Below, in pieces: positions 35,601 to 50,600 of a stretch of 64,000 nt of DNA. A program made the position numbers and the translations under genes. The notes under the pieces were generated by a model that saw nothing but the letters and a program-made list of their open reading frames with translations, did not search any database and was not told the origin of the DNA. The DNA is from Burkholderiales bacterium (lineage in GTDB: Bacteria > Pseudomonadota > Gammaproteobacteria > Burkholderiales > SG8-39), in assembly GCA_014860445.1 (NCBI GenBank), contig JACZJT010000070.1:62001-126000 (forward strand), read 5' to 3'. Within the stretch, counting starts at the first letter, position 1. Each line of letters starts with the position of its first letter.

Positions 35601-38600
35601 GCAATGTAACGACGACATCGCCCTCGTTGGCGATATGCTGGCTGGTCAGCGCGCTGTTGATCGCATTCTGAAGAGCAGACTGGCCGCTCGCGGAGCCCAC
35701 GCCAAGCGTAACCGAATGTCCGTCGTAATTGAACGAGGTGCTGTTCGCCGAAATTGTTCCGCTCAGCGTCACCTCCGGCAGACCGAAATCAATCGCACCG
35801 TTGTCGTCCAGAAAAACCACCACTTTGCCGGCGCCAAGCACCGAATTCACCGCACCCTGAATGTGCGCCTGGAGCGCAGCCGCGCTGGCGAACGACCCCG
35901 TCGCTACATTGACCGTATGGGTCACACCGTCGTAAATAAGCTGGATGCTCGTCTGCAGGATGTCGTTGCCGTTGCGCGCCGTGGCCACGGCAGACTCCGG
36001 TCCCCCGTCGCTCGCCACAAAACCTCGGATGGCCGGCAGGTTGTTGTTGGCGCTCTTGTTCTCCCAGGCCGTGAGCGTCAGATCCTGGTGCCGCCGGATG
36101 CCGGTCTCGACCGTGCCATCCATGGTGATGACAGCATGCGCCTCGGAAAGTCCATCGCCCTTGTCGAACTGGTTTGCCGAATTGAAGAGATTGGCCGCCC
36201 AGCTGTGGCCAGCGGCGCCGACACGCACGTCGTTGAGCCCGAGGCGGTCGGCGTGCAGGCGCGCTTCGCCCGCCGTCTGCAGCAGCGCGTTCGCCTCCAC
36301 CGTGATCACATTGTCCTGAAGGATGAACCCGTTCGCGTCAATATCATCGACCGGAATTGCCGCCGAAGAGTAGGAGTCGATGCGCGACTCCAGCGTGTAC
36401 CAGTCGGAAACGAAATCCGCTGACCGGCCCGTCGAGAGCTTCAGGTCCCCCTCGGCGAGAATGCGCGCGCCGTTGTGCACCAGGATCTCATTGCGCGGCC
36501 GGATATCGATGGTCGAGATACCCACCACGACACCGACACCACCGTTCGCTTCGGCGCTGGCCTGAATGCTCAAAGACCCGGCACCTCGGGCGGATACGAC
36601 GATGGCGCCGGAACTGATGAGCTGCGCATTCTGGCCAATGTCGACTTTTGCGATGTCCAATACCGTGTGTATGGTTGTGTCGGCCCTTGCACCGGCGCCA
36701 AGGCCGGCCGCAGTAAATGTAACCTTCTCAGCGGCATCGATCTGGTTGAACGCGTTAAGACGCATGACCGGGGCGTTGCTTGTCAGCCCCGCGACTTCGA
36801 TCCTTGCGTTATCGCCGATATTCACCTGCGTGGTCAGTGTCAGTTCGGTGTCGCCATTGGCCCCGGCGCCGGATATCAGCGCCTTGGCCGACCCCGAAAG
36901 GTTCGCGGCACCGTCGGCGAGTGCCGGCTTGTCGATACGATTGAAGGCATCCATCTGCACGTCGCGCGCCGTGATATTGACGCCGTTGCCAATGGCCGCC
37001 GTTACGGTGGAGACAATGATGTTGTCGCTGTCGGCCCCCGCCCCGGAGAGGAACCCGGCCGCATTGGCGATCACGCGCGTGTTGAAGGTCGCGATGTGAC
37101 CCGCACCAATGGCGAGCGCACCAGTGCCTCTGCTTGCAAGATCGATATCTCGGCCGGCGACGCCCTCGCCGCGGATTTCCGCGGTAACGGTCGACGTGTT
37201 CGTCGTCAGCGGCCTCGCTGCGGCACCCGACAGCACCCCGCCCGCCCCGGCGGTGGTTTCAGCGTAGTTGTCATCCTCGCCGTTGGCGACGATACCGAGG
37301 CTGCCGCCAGTCAGTTTCACGCCGGTATCCAAATAGGCCTGTGTCGTCGTATTCGCGTTCGCAGACGCCGTGGTGATACCAGCGGCCAGCAGGCCCCAGG
37401 CGTCGCTGCTTGAATTCGCGCTCTGCCGGGTAAGATTGTTTGCCGAGACCACGGTCATGCCGGCAATGTCGAGCGTGGTGTTGCTCGCCACCTTGCTCGT
37501 GACAGCACTCGTGTTCGTCACACTGGTGACCGTCGCATCGACGCCCAGCAGCAGGCCGCCTGCTGAACCGACCGCACGTGCGCTCGCCGAGTCTCCGTTC
37601 GCCGGGAGCATGTGGGACGCTGAAACGTTGAGCGAGTTCGCGGTGATGGTCTTTGCGTCGCCGCCCCCGCCCACGCGGGCATTCACCACGCCGCCCAGAT
37701 AGGCCACAGCCGTCGACACACCCACCGATGCACCGGTGCTGACGGCGAACCCGCGCGCCATGAGATCGGCCTTGGGCGTAGCGGTAGCCGAGACGACGAT
37801 GTCGCCGGCCGTCACGCGCGACGAATCTATCCAGGCATCCACCACCGGGGAGATTGTGCCCACTACCGTGGATCCCGACACGGCGACGCCGATCAAACCG
37901 AAACTCGCCGAGGTTACAGCGACGTCCGAAGTCACGGTCGAGTCGTTCTCCGCCGTCACGGAAAGATCACCCGACAGATTCAAGGTGCTGTTGTCGACGT
38001 GCGCGCTCGTGGTCGTGAGGATGTTCGAAACCGTACCGGCGCCACCGCCGGACAGGGACACGCCGAGGCTGATGCTCGCGGATATTGCGGCCGCCTGAGC
38101 GCTGGAGGTAATGGACGCGTTCTCGTCCGCGAGCACGGTAACCCCACCCGTGGCGCCATCGATAACCGCCGAGCTCAGATACGCATCAACCACGTTGGTG
38201 ATCGTATTTGACGCGACTGCCACGCCGACTGCGGCGGAGCCGCCGACCGCGCCAATCGATCCTGCAATGGACGCTGCAATGGTTGTCGCGTCCACATGCG
38301 ACGTATCGCTTGCGGTCACCGAGAGCGCATTTCCCACGTCGACATGATTGCCGCGGGTCGCACTGATGTAGCTTTCGACGTCGGTACTGATCGCATTTAT
38401 CGCTCCGGCACCGGCGCCGGAGGCGGACACCGCAACCCCGCCGGCTGAGAGCGCCACCGATCCCGCTCCGACGAAGGCGTTAATTGTCGAAGTATCGGTC
38501 GCAGTGAGGGACAGGTTGTGCCCCGCATTCGCACTCGCATTATTGAGGTAGGCCTTGACTTCTGCAGGTTGTGCTTCTCCAAGGATCGTCCAACCAATCA

Positions 38601-41600
38601 GGTTCTGGGCGGTCGAGGAGCCTATTGCTGCCGCAACGCCGACGCCGCCCGCTCCGACCGACGCGGACAGCCCCAACACCACCGCGTTGATCGTCGAGGA
38701 ATCCTGCGCACTGATCAGCATGTCGGTCGCACTCGCGATATCGCTGTTCTCCGCGTAGGCATGCACCTTGGTGAGAATGACGTTGGTCGCGTTGGCGCCA
38801 CCGCCGGCGACCGAGACGCCTACCAGCCCACCTCCAATGGCAGCGCTCGCGGCGCTCGCGGTTGCGTTGATGGTGGCATTGTCGACAGCCACCAGCTTGA
38901 TGTCTCCAGGAGTCACCAGTTGCCACAACGAGGCATTGCCGTATTGCTGGATGCTCAAGTCGCGAGTGGCTGAACTTCCCAGATACTGGTACGTGGCGCC
39001 GGCGGTCCCAGTTACCACACGCCACTTGGCCGTATTGTTGAAGTCTTGGGTCTTCAGGTTGACGGTCCCGGGCGTGCCCACATAGGTATAGAACACGTCT
39101 GCCTGGCCGCTGACCAGTTGCCAGTTTCCTATCCCGTAATTCTGGCTATTCAGGTCAAGCGGGGTCGGGGTGCCTCCGGTGTACTTGTAAATCCTGCCGG
39201 CCAGGCCGCCATTCGCATATGTATCCGACAAGCGTACGAAGTAGCCCTGGTACATCTGCACCGACTGGACCCCGGTAGACTGCGCCGTGAAATCGGCCAC
39301 CAACCGGACGACATCCCGGCTGGCCAAATTGACGTTTTTGACGGCCGCGCTGGCCGGCTGGCCTGCGGTATTCGAAGGAACGAGCACGGACTGCGTGCTG
39401 TAGTCCGCGGTCGCATAGTCGTTGGCCAACTGCACGCGATCCCCCTGCTGCAGCGCCACTGCGGTCTGGCCGCTGTTGAAGTCCGCCTTGGTGCTGACTC
39501 CGTAACCTGATGGCGAACTCGCGCCATCGGCGTCGACAATATAGGTCTCGACTTTGTTGTCGATCTCGTTGTACGCAAAGCCGAGACCGATCGAAACGGC
39601 CACGCCCACCCCTCCGACCGCGCCGGACACGGCCGCTGATCCCGCCAACGCGTTGATTTGCGAAGTGTCGTCCGCCCTCAACGATACGCTGCCTGCCCTG
39701 ACCGTGGTCGTCTCGCCTTCGATGTACGCTTTGACATCAGTGGTGATTAGGTTCGTTGCCAGCACCCCGGAGGCGCCCACACCGACACCCACGCCGCCTG
39801 CAGCAATTGCCACTGAGCCCGAGAGCACCGACGCGTTGATCGTCGCCGCCTCCGTCGCATTCAACGCCAGAGTTCCGGCCGCTTTCACGGTGGAATCGCT
39901 GACGTACGCCTGAACCTGCGACGGGCTGCCAAGCAGCGGCATCCCGATCACGTTGCGCGCCAGCGCCCCGCCAATCGATACGCCGACGCCCACGCCACCA
40001 CCGGCGACCGACACAGCAAGCGCCGCGACCGTCGCATCGATCGTCGAAGTGTCATTCGCCGCCAGCGTCACGTCATTCGCGCTGCGGACAACACTGTCGG
40101 TAATATAGGCGTTGGTCGTCGTGGTAATGAGGTTTTGCGCCGCCGCCCCGGCACCGCTCACCGCCACACCGACGCCGCCGATCGCCACCGACAGCGAGGC
40201 CGCCGTCGTCAGCGAATAGATGTTCGCCTCCTCGGTCGCGCTCACCGTGATGCCGTCGCCGATGCCGGTGCCGGTCGTCCTCACCCCGTCATCGGCATTG
40301 GCGATGAATGCCGACACTTCGTTGCCGATCTCGTTGTGCGCAAGGGCTACACCCACCGAGACCCCCACGCCCACCCCGCCGAAGGAAGCCGCGATGGAGG
40401 CCGCACCGGTAATCGCCGCGATCGAAGAACTATCGTCGGCCGCGATGCTGATGCTGTCCGCGGTAATACCCGTCGCACCGTCGCCGTCGATGCCTGCACC
40501 CACCTTGGTGGAAATTGTGTTGATCGCGACTGCACCCGCGCCACTCACGCCCACCCCGACCCCGCCGGCAGATACAGCCGCCGAGCCGGACACCACCAGC
40601 GCGTCGATCGACTGGTCGGACGTGGAGTTCACAACCAGGTCGCCTGCAGCGTCGATGCTCGAATCGAGTACGTAGGCCTGCACTTCGGCCGGCGCTTCGA
40701 TGAGATCCACCCGCTTCCACAGATCCGTATTGCCATAGTCCTGCGTGCGCAGGTCGACCGTCGTCTTGCCTTGCGCCGGCGGCAGGGCTGCACCGCCGAT
40801 GTACTCGTAGACATATCCAGTACGCACACCCGCGTCGATCTTGACGCGCTTCCCGTTCGTCACCTGCGCAGGATCGCTCCCGGTGGTGTAGTCATACGGC
40901 GTATCAAGGACCGATTCAAAACCGATCACGTTGGTTGCAAGCGCCACGCCGATCGACACACCCACCCCAACCCCGCCGCCCGATATCGCCGCCGAGGTCG
41001 TCAGCACCGCCGCCGATATGGTCGGCGTTGTCACCTCGAAGTTGTCGCCTACGCGCGTGACCACGTAGGTGGCACCACTCACCCGGTCGACCACCGACCA
41101 CGCAGCCCCCGCCTCGCGTATCGTTACCGCTAGCGCACCCGTGGTGACGATCCCTTCGGCCGCAAACGCCGCGGCAAGCTGACCACGGAACACCGCGTCC
41201 GCCGCAATGTCCGCGGCGTCAAGGGTGTCGTCTGCGCCATCATCTGTGTTCTTGTCATCGACGTCGGTGGAGGCCGCGTCGTCCATCTTCTGGGCAAAAC
41301 CGTTCGCATCACCGACCAGGAGCGTCTCCAGCACCGGGGCAGCGCCGACACTGTCCGCAGAGACGAGCACATCGCCCGCGCTCGTCACCATACTGTCTAC
41401 AATGTAGGCGTTCGTCGCGGTCAGTACGATGTTGGTCGCCATTGCGCCTGCACCGCTCACCGCCACACTGACCCCGCCAAACGCTGCCGTCACGCTTGCC
41501 GCGGCCGCGATCGCGTTGATCTGTGCGTGCTCGACCGCGCTCACCACAATATCGCCCACGGTCGATGTGACCGCAGTCGTGCCGCCGCCGTCTTCGCCGA

Positions 41601-44600
41601 TATAGGCGGCAACATCGTTCGCGATGGTGTTCACTGCAAATGCCAGACCGATCGCTACCGACACGCCCACACCGCCGGCTGAACCGGCCACCGAAGCCGA
41701 ACCCGCCAGCGCCTGAATGCGCGAGGTGTCGTCCGCCACGAGCGAGATGCTGCCCGCCGTCACGTCCGTATCGCCGCCGTCGATGAATGCCTTGACGTCG
41801 GTGGTGATGAGGTTCGTTGCCAGTACTCCGGAAACCCCCACACCGACACCCACGCCGCCCGCGGCAATCGCCACCGAACCCGAGAGCACCGCCGCATTGA
41901 TCGTCGCCGCCTCGATTGCATCCAGCGTCAGCGCCCCGTCCGCCGTCACCTCCGCGTCACTTATATACGCCCGCACCTCGGATGGCGCACCGATGAGGTT
42001 GATGGCCGCCGCCGCGCCGATCGATACCCCGACCCCAACGGCACCGCCTGCCACCGACGCCGATAGCGCCGCCACGACGGCATCGATCGTCGAGGTATCA
42101 TTCGCCTCGATCGTCACGTCCTCTGCGCTCGTCACCGCACTATTGGCGATATACGCGTTGGTCGTCGTCGTGATGAGGTTGTCTGCCGCCGCCCCGGCAC
42201 CGCTCACCGCCACACCCACCCCGCCGATCGCCACCGACAGCGACGCCGCCGTGGTCAGCGAATAGATACTCGCTTCCTCGGTCGCGCTCACCGTGATGCC
42301 ATCATTGGCGTCGATGCCGGTTGTTTGCACATCATCGGCATTGACGATGAACGCCGCGATCTCGTTGCCGATCTCGTTGTGCGCAAGTGCCACACCGACC
42401 GCAACCGCCACGCCGACGCCGCCGAAGGACGCTGCGATGGAGGCCGCACCGGTCACCGCCGCGATCGACGAACTATCGTCGGCCGTGATGCTCACGCTGC
42501 TCGCCTCGATGCCCGTCGCACCATCGCCGTCGATGCCCGCACCCACCTTGGTGGAAATCGAATTGATCGCGACCGCACCCGCGCCGCTCACGCCCACCCC
42601 GACCCCGCCGGCAGACACCGCTGCCGACCCGGCTACCACCAGCGCGTCGATCGCCTGATCAGACGTGGAATTCACAACCAGCTCGCCTTCAGCATCGATG
42701 CTCGAATCGAGCACGTAGGCCTGCACTTCGGCCGGCGCTTCGACCAGATCCACCCGCTTCCACAAATCCGCGTTGCCGTAGTCCTGCGTACCCAGATCGA
42801 GCGTCACCTCCTTCCAGGTGGCGGCGCTGAAGTCCAGCGCCGAGAAGTCGCTGACGTTCTGATCGTTGCCAGTGTACTCGGAGATCGCGCCGGGCTTGCC
42901 CTTGCCGCCGAAGTCCGGCTTGATCTCTACCCGGTCGCCCTTGTGGAGCGTCGCAGGGCCGCTGTCAGTGCTGTAATTCGCGGTAGGCTGCGTCAGCGTG
43001 GGACCGAGGTACTCATAGACCCCGCCCTGGCGCACACCGCTCAGGATCTTGACCGTATCGCCCTTGGCGAGCGTTTCGCCGCCGTCGAGCCGATCGCCAG
43101 TGGTGTAGTCGTACGCCGTCTCGAGATCGGATTCGAAGCCGATGTAGTTGGCCGCAAGCGAAACCCCGACCGAAACACCAACTCCAACCCCGCCGCCGCC
43201 GATCGCGGCCGAAGTCGTCAGTACCGCCGCCGAAATCGTCGGCGCGCTCACCTCGAAGTGGTCGCCCACCTGCGTGACCACATAGGTCGCACCGCTCACC
43301 CGGTCGACCACCGACCACGCCTTGCCTTGTTCGCGTATCGTCACCGCCAGCTCTCCAGCGGTAACCGCCCCGCCAGTGGCAAGCATCCCGGCCAGTTCGC
43401 CGCCCCCGAGAATGGTATTCAGGAACGCAGCGTCCGCGGCGACGTCCGCCGCGTCAGCCGTGTCGTCTGCGCCATCGTCGGTATTCTTGTCGTCGATGTC
43501 GGTCGAGGCCGCATCGTCCATCTTCTGTGCAAACGCGTTTGCCGCGCTTGCGTCATTCAGGAAGGACCCCAACAAAGGCGCTGAGGCGCCCGTGCTCTCG
43601 GCACTCACCGTCACATCGCCCGCGCTGACCACCACGCTGTCGGCAATGTAGGCATTGGTCTTCGCGAGTATGACGTTGGTCCCCATCGCACCGCCGACGC
43701 CAACCGCCACCCCGGTACCGCCGATGGCTGCGGCGACGCTCGCCGCGGCAGTCACCGCGTTGATCTGCGCCCGCTCTACCGCCCGCACCTCGATATCGCC
43801 CGTCGTTGATGTGACCGAGGTCGTCGCGCCGCCTTCCTCACCGATGTACGCGGCGACATCGTTGCCTATCGTGTTCGACGCCAGCGCCACGCCGACCGCC
43901 ACCGCCACACCGACGCCACCAAAGCCGCCGGCAATGGAGGCCGCACCGGCAAACGCATTGATGCGCGAAGTGTCGTCCGCCACGAGCGAGATGCTGCCCG
44001 CCGTCACTTCCGTATCGCCGCCGATGAACGCCTTGACGTCGGTGGTGATGAGGTTCGTGGCCAGCACCCCGGAGGCGCCCACCCCTACGCCCACTCCACC
44101 CGCGGCAATCGCCACCGAACCCGCGAGCACCGCCGCGTTGATCGTCGCCGCTTCGGTCGCGCTCAAACTGAGCGCCCCGTCCGCATCCACCGTCGAATCG
44201 CTGATATACGCCCGCACCTGCGATGGGCTGCCCAGCAGCGGCAGTCCGATCACGTTGCCCGCGAACGCCCCGCCAATCGATACGCCTACGCCGGTCGCCC
44301 CGGCACCCACGGATGCGGCCACTGCCGCGACCACAGCATTGATCGTAGAGGTGTCGCTCGCCTCCAGCGTCACGTCATTCGCGCTGTCGACAACGCTGTG
44401 GGTGATATAGGTATTGGTCGTCGTGGTAATGATGTTCTGTGCCGCCGCCCCGGCACCTGCCACCGCCACACCGACGGAGCCACCTGCAACCGCGAGTGAA
44501 GCTGCCGCCGTAAGCGAGGAAATCGTCGCTTCGTCGGTTGCGCTCACCGTGATGCCGTCGCCGGCGTCAGTGCCGGTCGTCATCACGCCGTCATCGGCGT

Positions 44601-47600
44601 TGGCGATGAACGCCGTCACATCGTTGCCGATTTCGTTGTGCGCGAGTGCGACGCCGATGGACACCGCGACGCCGGTCGCGCCGAACGCGGCTGCGATGGA
44701 GGCCGCTCCGGTCACCGCCGCGATCGACGAACTATCGTCGGCCGTGATGCTCACGCTGCCCGCTTCAATGCCCGTCGCACCATCGCCGTCGATGAAGGCG
44801 CGTACCTCGGTGGATATCTTGTTGATCGCGCCTGCGCCCGCGCCGCTCACAGCGACACCCACCGAGCCACCCGAGATGGCCGCGGAACCCGCCAGCACCG
44901 CTGCGTTGATCGACTGTGTCGCTGCCGCATCTACGCTGAGCGTGCCGCCCGCAGTAATGCTCGAATCGAGCACGTAGGCCTCCACTTTGGCCGGGGCCTC
45001 GACCAGATCCACCCGCTTCCACAAATCCGTGTTGCCGTAGTCCTGCGTGCGCAGGTCGAGACTTACCTCCTTCCAATCGGCCGTGGTGAAATCTGCCGCT
45101 GAAAGATCGACGTTGGCCGGATCGGTACCTTGGTACTGATAGATGGCATTCCGCTTGCCGCCCGCACCCGCAAAATCCGGATTGACGGCCACCAGATCAC
45201 CGCGGTTGACCGTCGTTAGACCCATGCTAGTGTCGAACTCGGCAGTCGGCTGAGTCTGGTTCGGGCCCAGGTATTGATACACCTCTCCAGCGCGCACGCC
45301 TTCGAGGATCTTGACCCACTTGCCCGTCTCTATGACGGCGCCCTGCGCAAGCTGGTCACCGGTCGAGTAATCGTAGGGGGTATTGAGATCCGAACCAAAG
45401 CCGATAATGTTCGCCGCCAGCGAAACGCCTATCGACACTCCTACCCCGGTGCTGCCCGCGGCAGCCGCAAAAGAGGCAGTAAGGATCGCCGCGTCGATCT
45501 CGGCTGAATTGCTGGAATCGATGGTGACGTCGCCAAACGCGTCGAGTGTGCTGCGCGCAACATACGCCTCGGTGCGGGTGAGGATGATGTTCGTGGCCTG
45601 GGCGCCCGCGCCGCTCACCGCGATCCCGGTCGATCCGAATCCCAGCGCGAGCGAAGCGGCGGCCGAGGCGGCGTGAATAGCGGCGTCTTCATCGGCGGTC
45701 ACGCGAATATCGCCGCCGGTTGCCTGCACGTCGCCTGCATCGGTGATATAGGCCGCCACGTCGTTTGCGATCAGGTTCTGCGCTAGCGACACGCCGATCG
45801 AAACCCCGACCCCGGTGCTGCCAAACGCTGCCGCGAGCGAGGCCGCACCTGCCAGCGCATTGATGGTCGATGTGTCGCTCGCCGTCAGTGAGATACTGTC
45901 AGCGACTATGCCATCGCCATCGCCGTCGATGTACGCCTTGACGTCGACGGCGATCCGGTTCTCGCCCCAGACCCCCGAACCACTGACGCCCACTGCCGTG
46001 CTTCCGGCCGCCACTGCGGCCGAGCCTGCCAGCACCGCCGCATTGACCTGCTGCGTGGTGACCGCGTCGAGCGTGAGCGCGCCGGTCGAATGCACACTCG
46101 TATCCTTGAGATTAGCCTGCACCTCGGCCGGCTGTTTGATGAATCCCGTCGGATCCCAGCCGATGAAGTTTCTCGCTACCGCAACACCAATCGATGCGCC
46201 AACCCCGGTGGAACCCGCCCCGACAGCCAGCGACGCTGCAAGCACGGCCGAATTGATGGTCGAGGCGCTGTTTGCGTTGATGTCGACGTTGCCGACTTGG
46301 TTCGCTTCGGAACCCAGCTTGCTGGCTTCGGCGTAGGCGTTGATTTTGGTCAGGACCACATTCTGTGCGAACGCACCAGCGCCGCTCACCGCGACACCGG
46401 TGCTGCCGAATCCCGCGCCCACTGACGCTGCGGCGGATATCGCGTTGATGGTATTGCGCCCGACACTGAGAATGTTGCCGTACCGCTCGATCACGTAACT
46501 TCTGCCGTCGGGGGCAATCAGGCTCCAGCTCTTTCCGGCGTCGAGCACCGAGATCTTGAGCGGCTCGACCTCAAGCCAGTTGCCGGCGGCGGAGTAATCC
46601 TCCGCAGCGAGGTTCACGTCGTCGCGATTCGCGCCGATGTAGCGATACACGCGGCCGGCGGTCCCGCCGCCGGCGTAATCCGCCGCGAGCTTGACCGTAG
46701 TGCCTTCACGCAGATCCCACGTTTGCGTGATCGTTTGCCCGGCGAACCCAGCTTCGGGCGTGGTGAGCCCCTCGATGGCGGTTCCGGCCTCCGCATTCTC
46801 CAGAGAAAGGGCGAGCTGGATGGTCAGATCGTCGACCTTGATAACATAGTAGTCGCCGCTGGCGAGGCCACCGATGCTGGCACCGCCGCCACTGTCGTAA
46901 TGAACCTTGTCTCCGGTGGCAAGGCCGTGTTCAACGGCGAAGCGGATCTGGTCGCTTTCGACAATCTCGAGCGTGTGCCCGGCGAGTCCCTCTTCGGCGG
47001 GTGCAGTCAGTGTCCCGATCGCAGTTCCGGCCTCGGCATTTTCCAGGGAAAGGGCGAGCTGAATGGTCTGATCGTCGACCTTGATAACGTAGTAATCGCC
47101 ATTGTCGAGACCGCCGACGCTTGTGCCGCCGCCATTGTCGTAATGGACCTTGTCACCGGTGGCGAAGCCATGATCGACTCTGAAGCGAATCTGGTTGTCC
47201 TCGACGATCTGCTCGAGCCCCAGCCGCCTCTCGTCGAGTTCGAGCCGCCCGGAGTCAGTGGTGTACATCGATGCCGTCGCCACCGTGCCGTCGAGCGCCA
47301 GCGATTCGCCGTTGTCCGCGAACATCTGTCTCAGCGCTGCGAGCGTCGCGAAGTCGCCCTGCAGATCAGTGGTGGCCTCATTTACATCGGTCGAGTCCGG
47401 GTCGTCCTGGTCCGCCTTGGCGGCGTCATCGAGCTGGTCTGCAAAAGACTGCGGTTGATCCAGCCAGAGGTCGAACAAATGCTGATCAGCCGATGCGGCC
47501 GAGATCGTGATGGCGCCACCATTGGCGGTCAACACACCCCCGTCTGCATTGCTGATAAACGCATCGACGTCGTTCGCAACCTCGTTGTAGGAAATTGAAG

Positions 47601-50600
47601 CGCCGATTGAGACCGCGACACCCGTCTTGCTCGCCGCGCCCGCGATCGAGGCTGCGCCCGCGATGGCATTGATGGCGGATGCGTCCGAGGCGGTGACAAC
47701 TAAGTCCGCTGCGGTGATTCCGTCTGTGGCGTCCTGCTCTCCGTCGCCATCGATCAAGGCGCGGACCCGCCCCCGAATCCGGTTTTCGGAGTACACGCCC
47801 GCGCCGCTCACAGCGACACCGTTCGTGCCGCCGGCGGCGAGCGCCACCGATCCGGCCACGACGATTGCGTCGATCGTCTGCGCAGCGACGGCTTCCAACG
47901 TCAGTTCACCCGTGGCCCGGACACTCGCGTCGAGGATTTGCGCCTGCACCTCGATGGGAGCGGCGCCGAGGGCGGCATGCTTCCAACGGCTCAGGTCATG
48001 GTAGTTCTGAGTAGCCAGATCGATCTGCTGCGTTCCGTCCACGTCCGGATCGCCGTCGGTCAGCGTCGGGCCGATGTATTCGAGCACTTCGCCCGCCATT
48101 GGTCCTGTCGTCACCTTGACGACGTCTCCCGTGTCGAGTCGCGACGTCTTCTGGTCGGAATTGAAATCCCCGGGAACCAACAGGTTGACCACTATCCCGT
48201 ACGGATCCCAGCCGATGAAGTTGCGCGCGACGCCGATTCCCACCGCCACACCGACGCCGGTCGTCGATCCGAACGCTACCGAACCGGCGACCGCTCCGAC
48301 CAGCGCCTTGATGTCCGAACTGCTATGCGCCGTGATGCTGACCTTGCCGACCGGATCGGCGTCCGTGCCAAGCGCGCTGTGCGCGACATAGGCATTGGTG
48401 CGCGTGAGGATTACGTTGGTCGACTCCGAGCCCCCACCGCTCACCGAGAACCCGGTCTTCGCCGACAATCCCACCGATAGCGCGGCAGCCACCGAGGAAG
48501 CGTGGATCAAGGACGCATCCGTCGCGCTCACCGTTACGTCGCCACCGCCGGTGGTCACGCTGCCGGTATCGGCGATGTAGGCCGCGATGTCGTTGGTGAT
48601 GAAATTGTGCGCGAGCGACAGGCCGATAGAGACGGAGCCGCCGCCGCTGCCGGACAGCGCAAGGCTGGCGGTCACCGCTGCCGCCGCCGCATTGGCGACG
48701 ATGGTAGAGGTATCGGATGCCGAGATCGAAATATTTCCGTTGTCGATGTCGACGTGGTCCAGGCCGTCGATGTAGGCGTGGACATTGGTCGCGATCTTGT
48801 TGTCGGTCCACACTCCCGCCCCGCCGACGGCAACCGCGCTGTTCTTGGCGCTCGCTGCAATGGCCACTGAGGCCGCGGCGACCGTAGCATTGATCGTGCT
48901 CGCGGACGTGGCAGTCAGACTGAGGCCGCGATCGGCATCGATGCTGGTAGACCGGCCATCTCCCGCGTCCGAATCCGATACGTAAGCCTGCACGTCGATC
49001 GGATCGGGGCCGAGGTACTCGCTCCAGCCGATCAGGTTGCGCGCCACCGCGGCGCCGATCGCCACCGCCTTCGCGGATTCGCTGAAGCTGACGGCGACCG
49101 AGGCTGCTGCCGCCGCTACGGTCGCATCGATCTCGGATTGGTTCAGGGCCGCGATGACCACCTCGCCCTTGTCGCCCGCGCCCGTCTTGCGCGCGGTAAC
49201 CGCGCTGTCCTCGATGTACGCATTGGTAGCGCCGCCGATCGCGTTCACCGCGACCGCGCCGCCGCCTGCGAACCCGGTGCTGCCCGCCTTGGCCGATGCC
49301 GTCAGCGCAACCGCCGTCGCGGTGGTTGTCGCTTCGATTTCCGAAGACCGGTTGGCGACTACCCGCACATCCCCTGCCGTCGCCTGTACGGTTGGCACAT
49401 TGACGATCGACGACGCCACCACCGAATCGATCTCATTGCGCCCGACGCTGATGCCCACCGAAACCGACAAGGCCTCACCCTTGCCGCTGACGGCGACCGA
49501 CATCGACGCGACCTTCACGGTTCCGTGAATGGCCGCGCTATCGTCCGCTTCCAGGTCGATGTCCCCGCCAGCCCGGGCAAGCGACCCGCCCGAAATGGTG
49601 GCCTGCGTGTCAGACGCGATCCGGTTGAGCGCAACTACGGCGCCCACTGAGACCGCCGTGGCCTCCTCTTTCAGGGAAGTCACTATGGACGTTGCGCTGC
49701 TTGCGATGGTCGCATCGATCGCCGCATCGGAGTTTGCCGACAGGCGCAGCGACCCAGCTGCATCGACGCTGGAATTCTCGATCGTCGCCCGGGCGCCGAC
49801 CGGTAGCGCATCGGCGAGTCCGGCACCAAACAGCGCGTCAACTGTGTCAAAGAACAGGTTCTGTCCCTGGAAGCCGACCGAATTGAACGCGAGGATCACT
49901 CCGACCGATACGCCCTTGGAGCGTGTCTCGCCCTTGATTTCGGCCTCGATGGTCGAAGTGTTCTGCGCGTCGACGACGATATCGCCTGCTCGGTTGAGCA
50001 CGTCGCTGTTGACAATGCTCGCTTCGGCCGCACCGAGCACCAGGTTGTGCGCGATCAGGCCGTTGACGGCGATCGAGTCGCCCATCTTGGTGCCGCCCGC
50101 GGAAACCACGGTGCTCAGATCGGTCGCGCGGATGGTGGCGGTCTCGATCGCCGTCACCGCAATGTTCTCGCCTGCGCGCAGCACCGAATCGGCGAGCGTC
50201 GCATCGGCGCCGCCGCGCACGTCGTTGCGTATCACCATGCCGCCAAAGGCGTTGGCCGGCGAGTTGCTCAGATTCAAACGGTCCAGCCCCAGCGTATGCA
50301 GAAAATCGAACAGCGTGTCGGTCTTTACCTCGATCCATTTGCTCGAATCGCCGTAATTGGCCGTCGCGAGATTCTGCAATATCGGATCGTTGTCCAATCC
50401 GCCGCCGATGTACACAAACACCTTGCCGCGCAACGCCTCAGCCTCTTCGGAGGTGAGGTCGCCATTGGTGTAGTCGCTGGCCACCCGCACCAGCGCGCCG
50501 TCGCTGATCCACTTCGATCCGGATTTCGTCGTGTACTGATATTCATCCAGCATCGAATGCAGCAGGTTCAAGCCTGCGCTGATGCCGTAGTCGTTGACGG

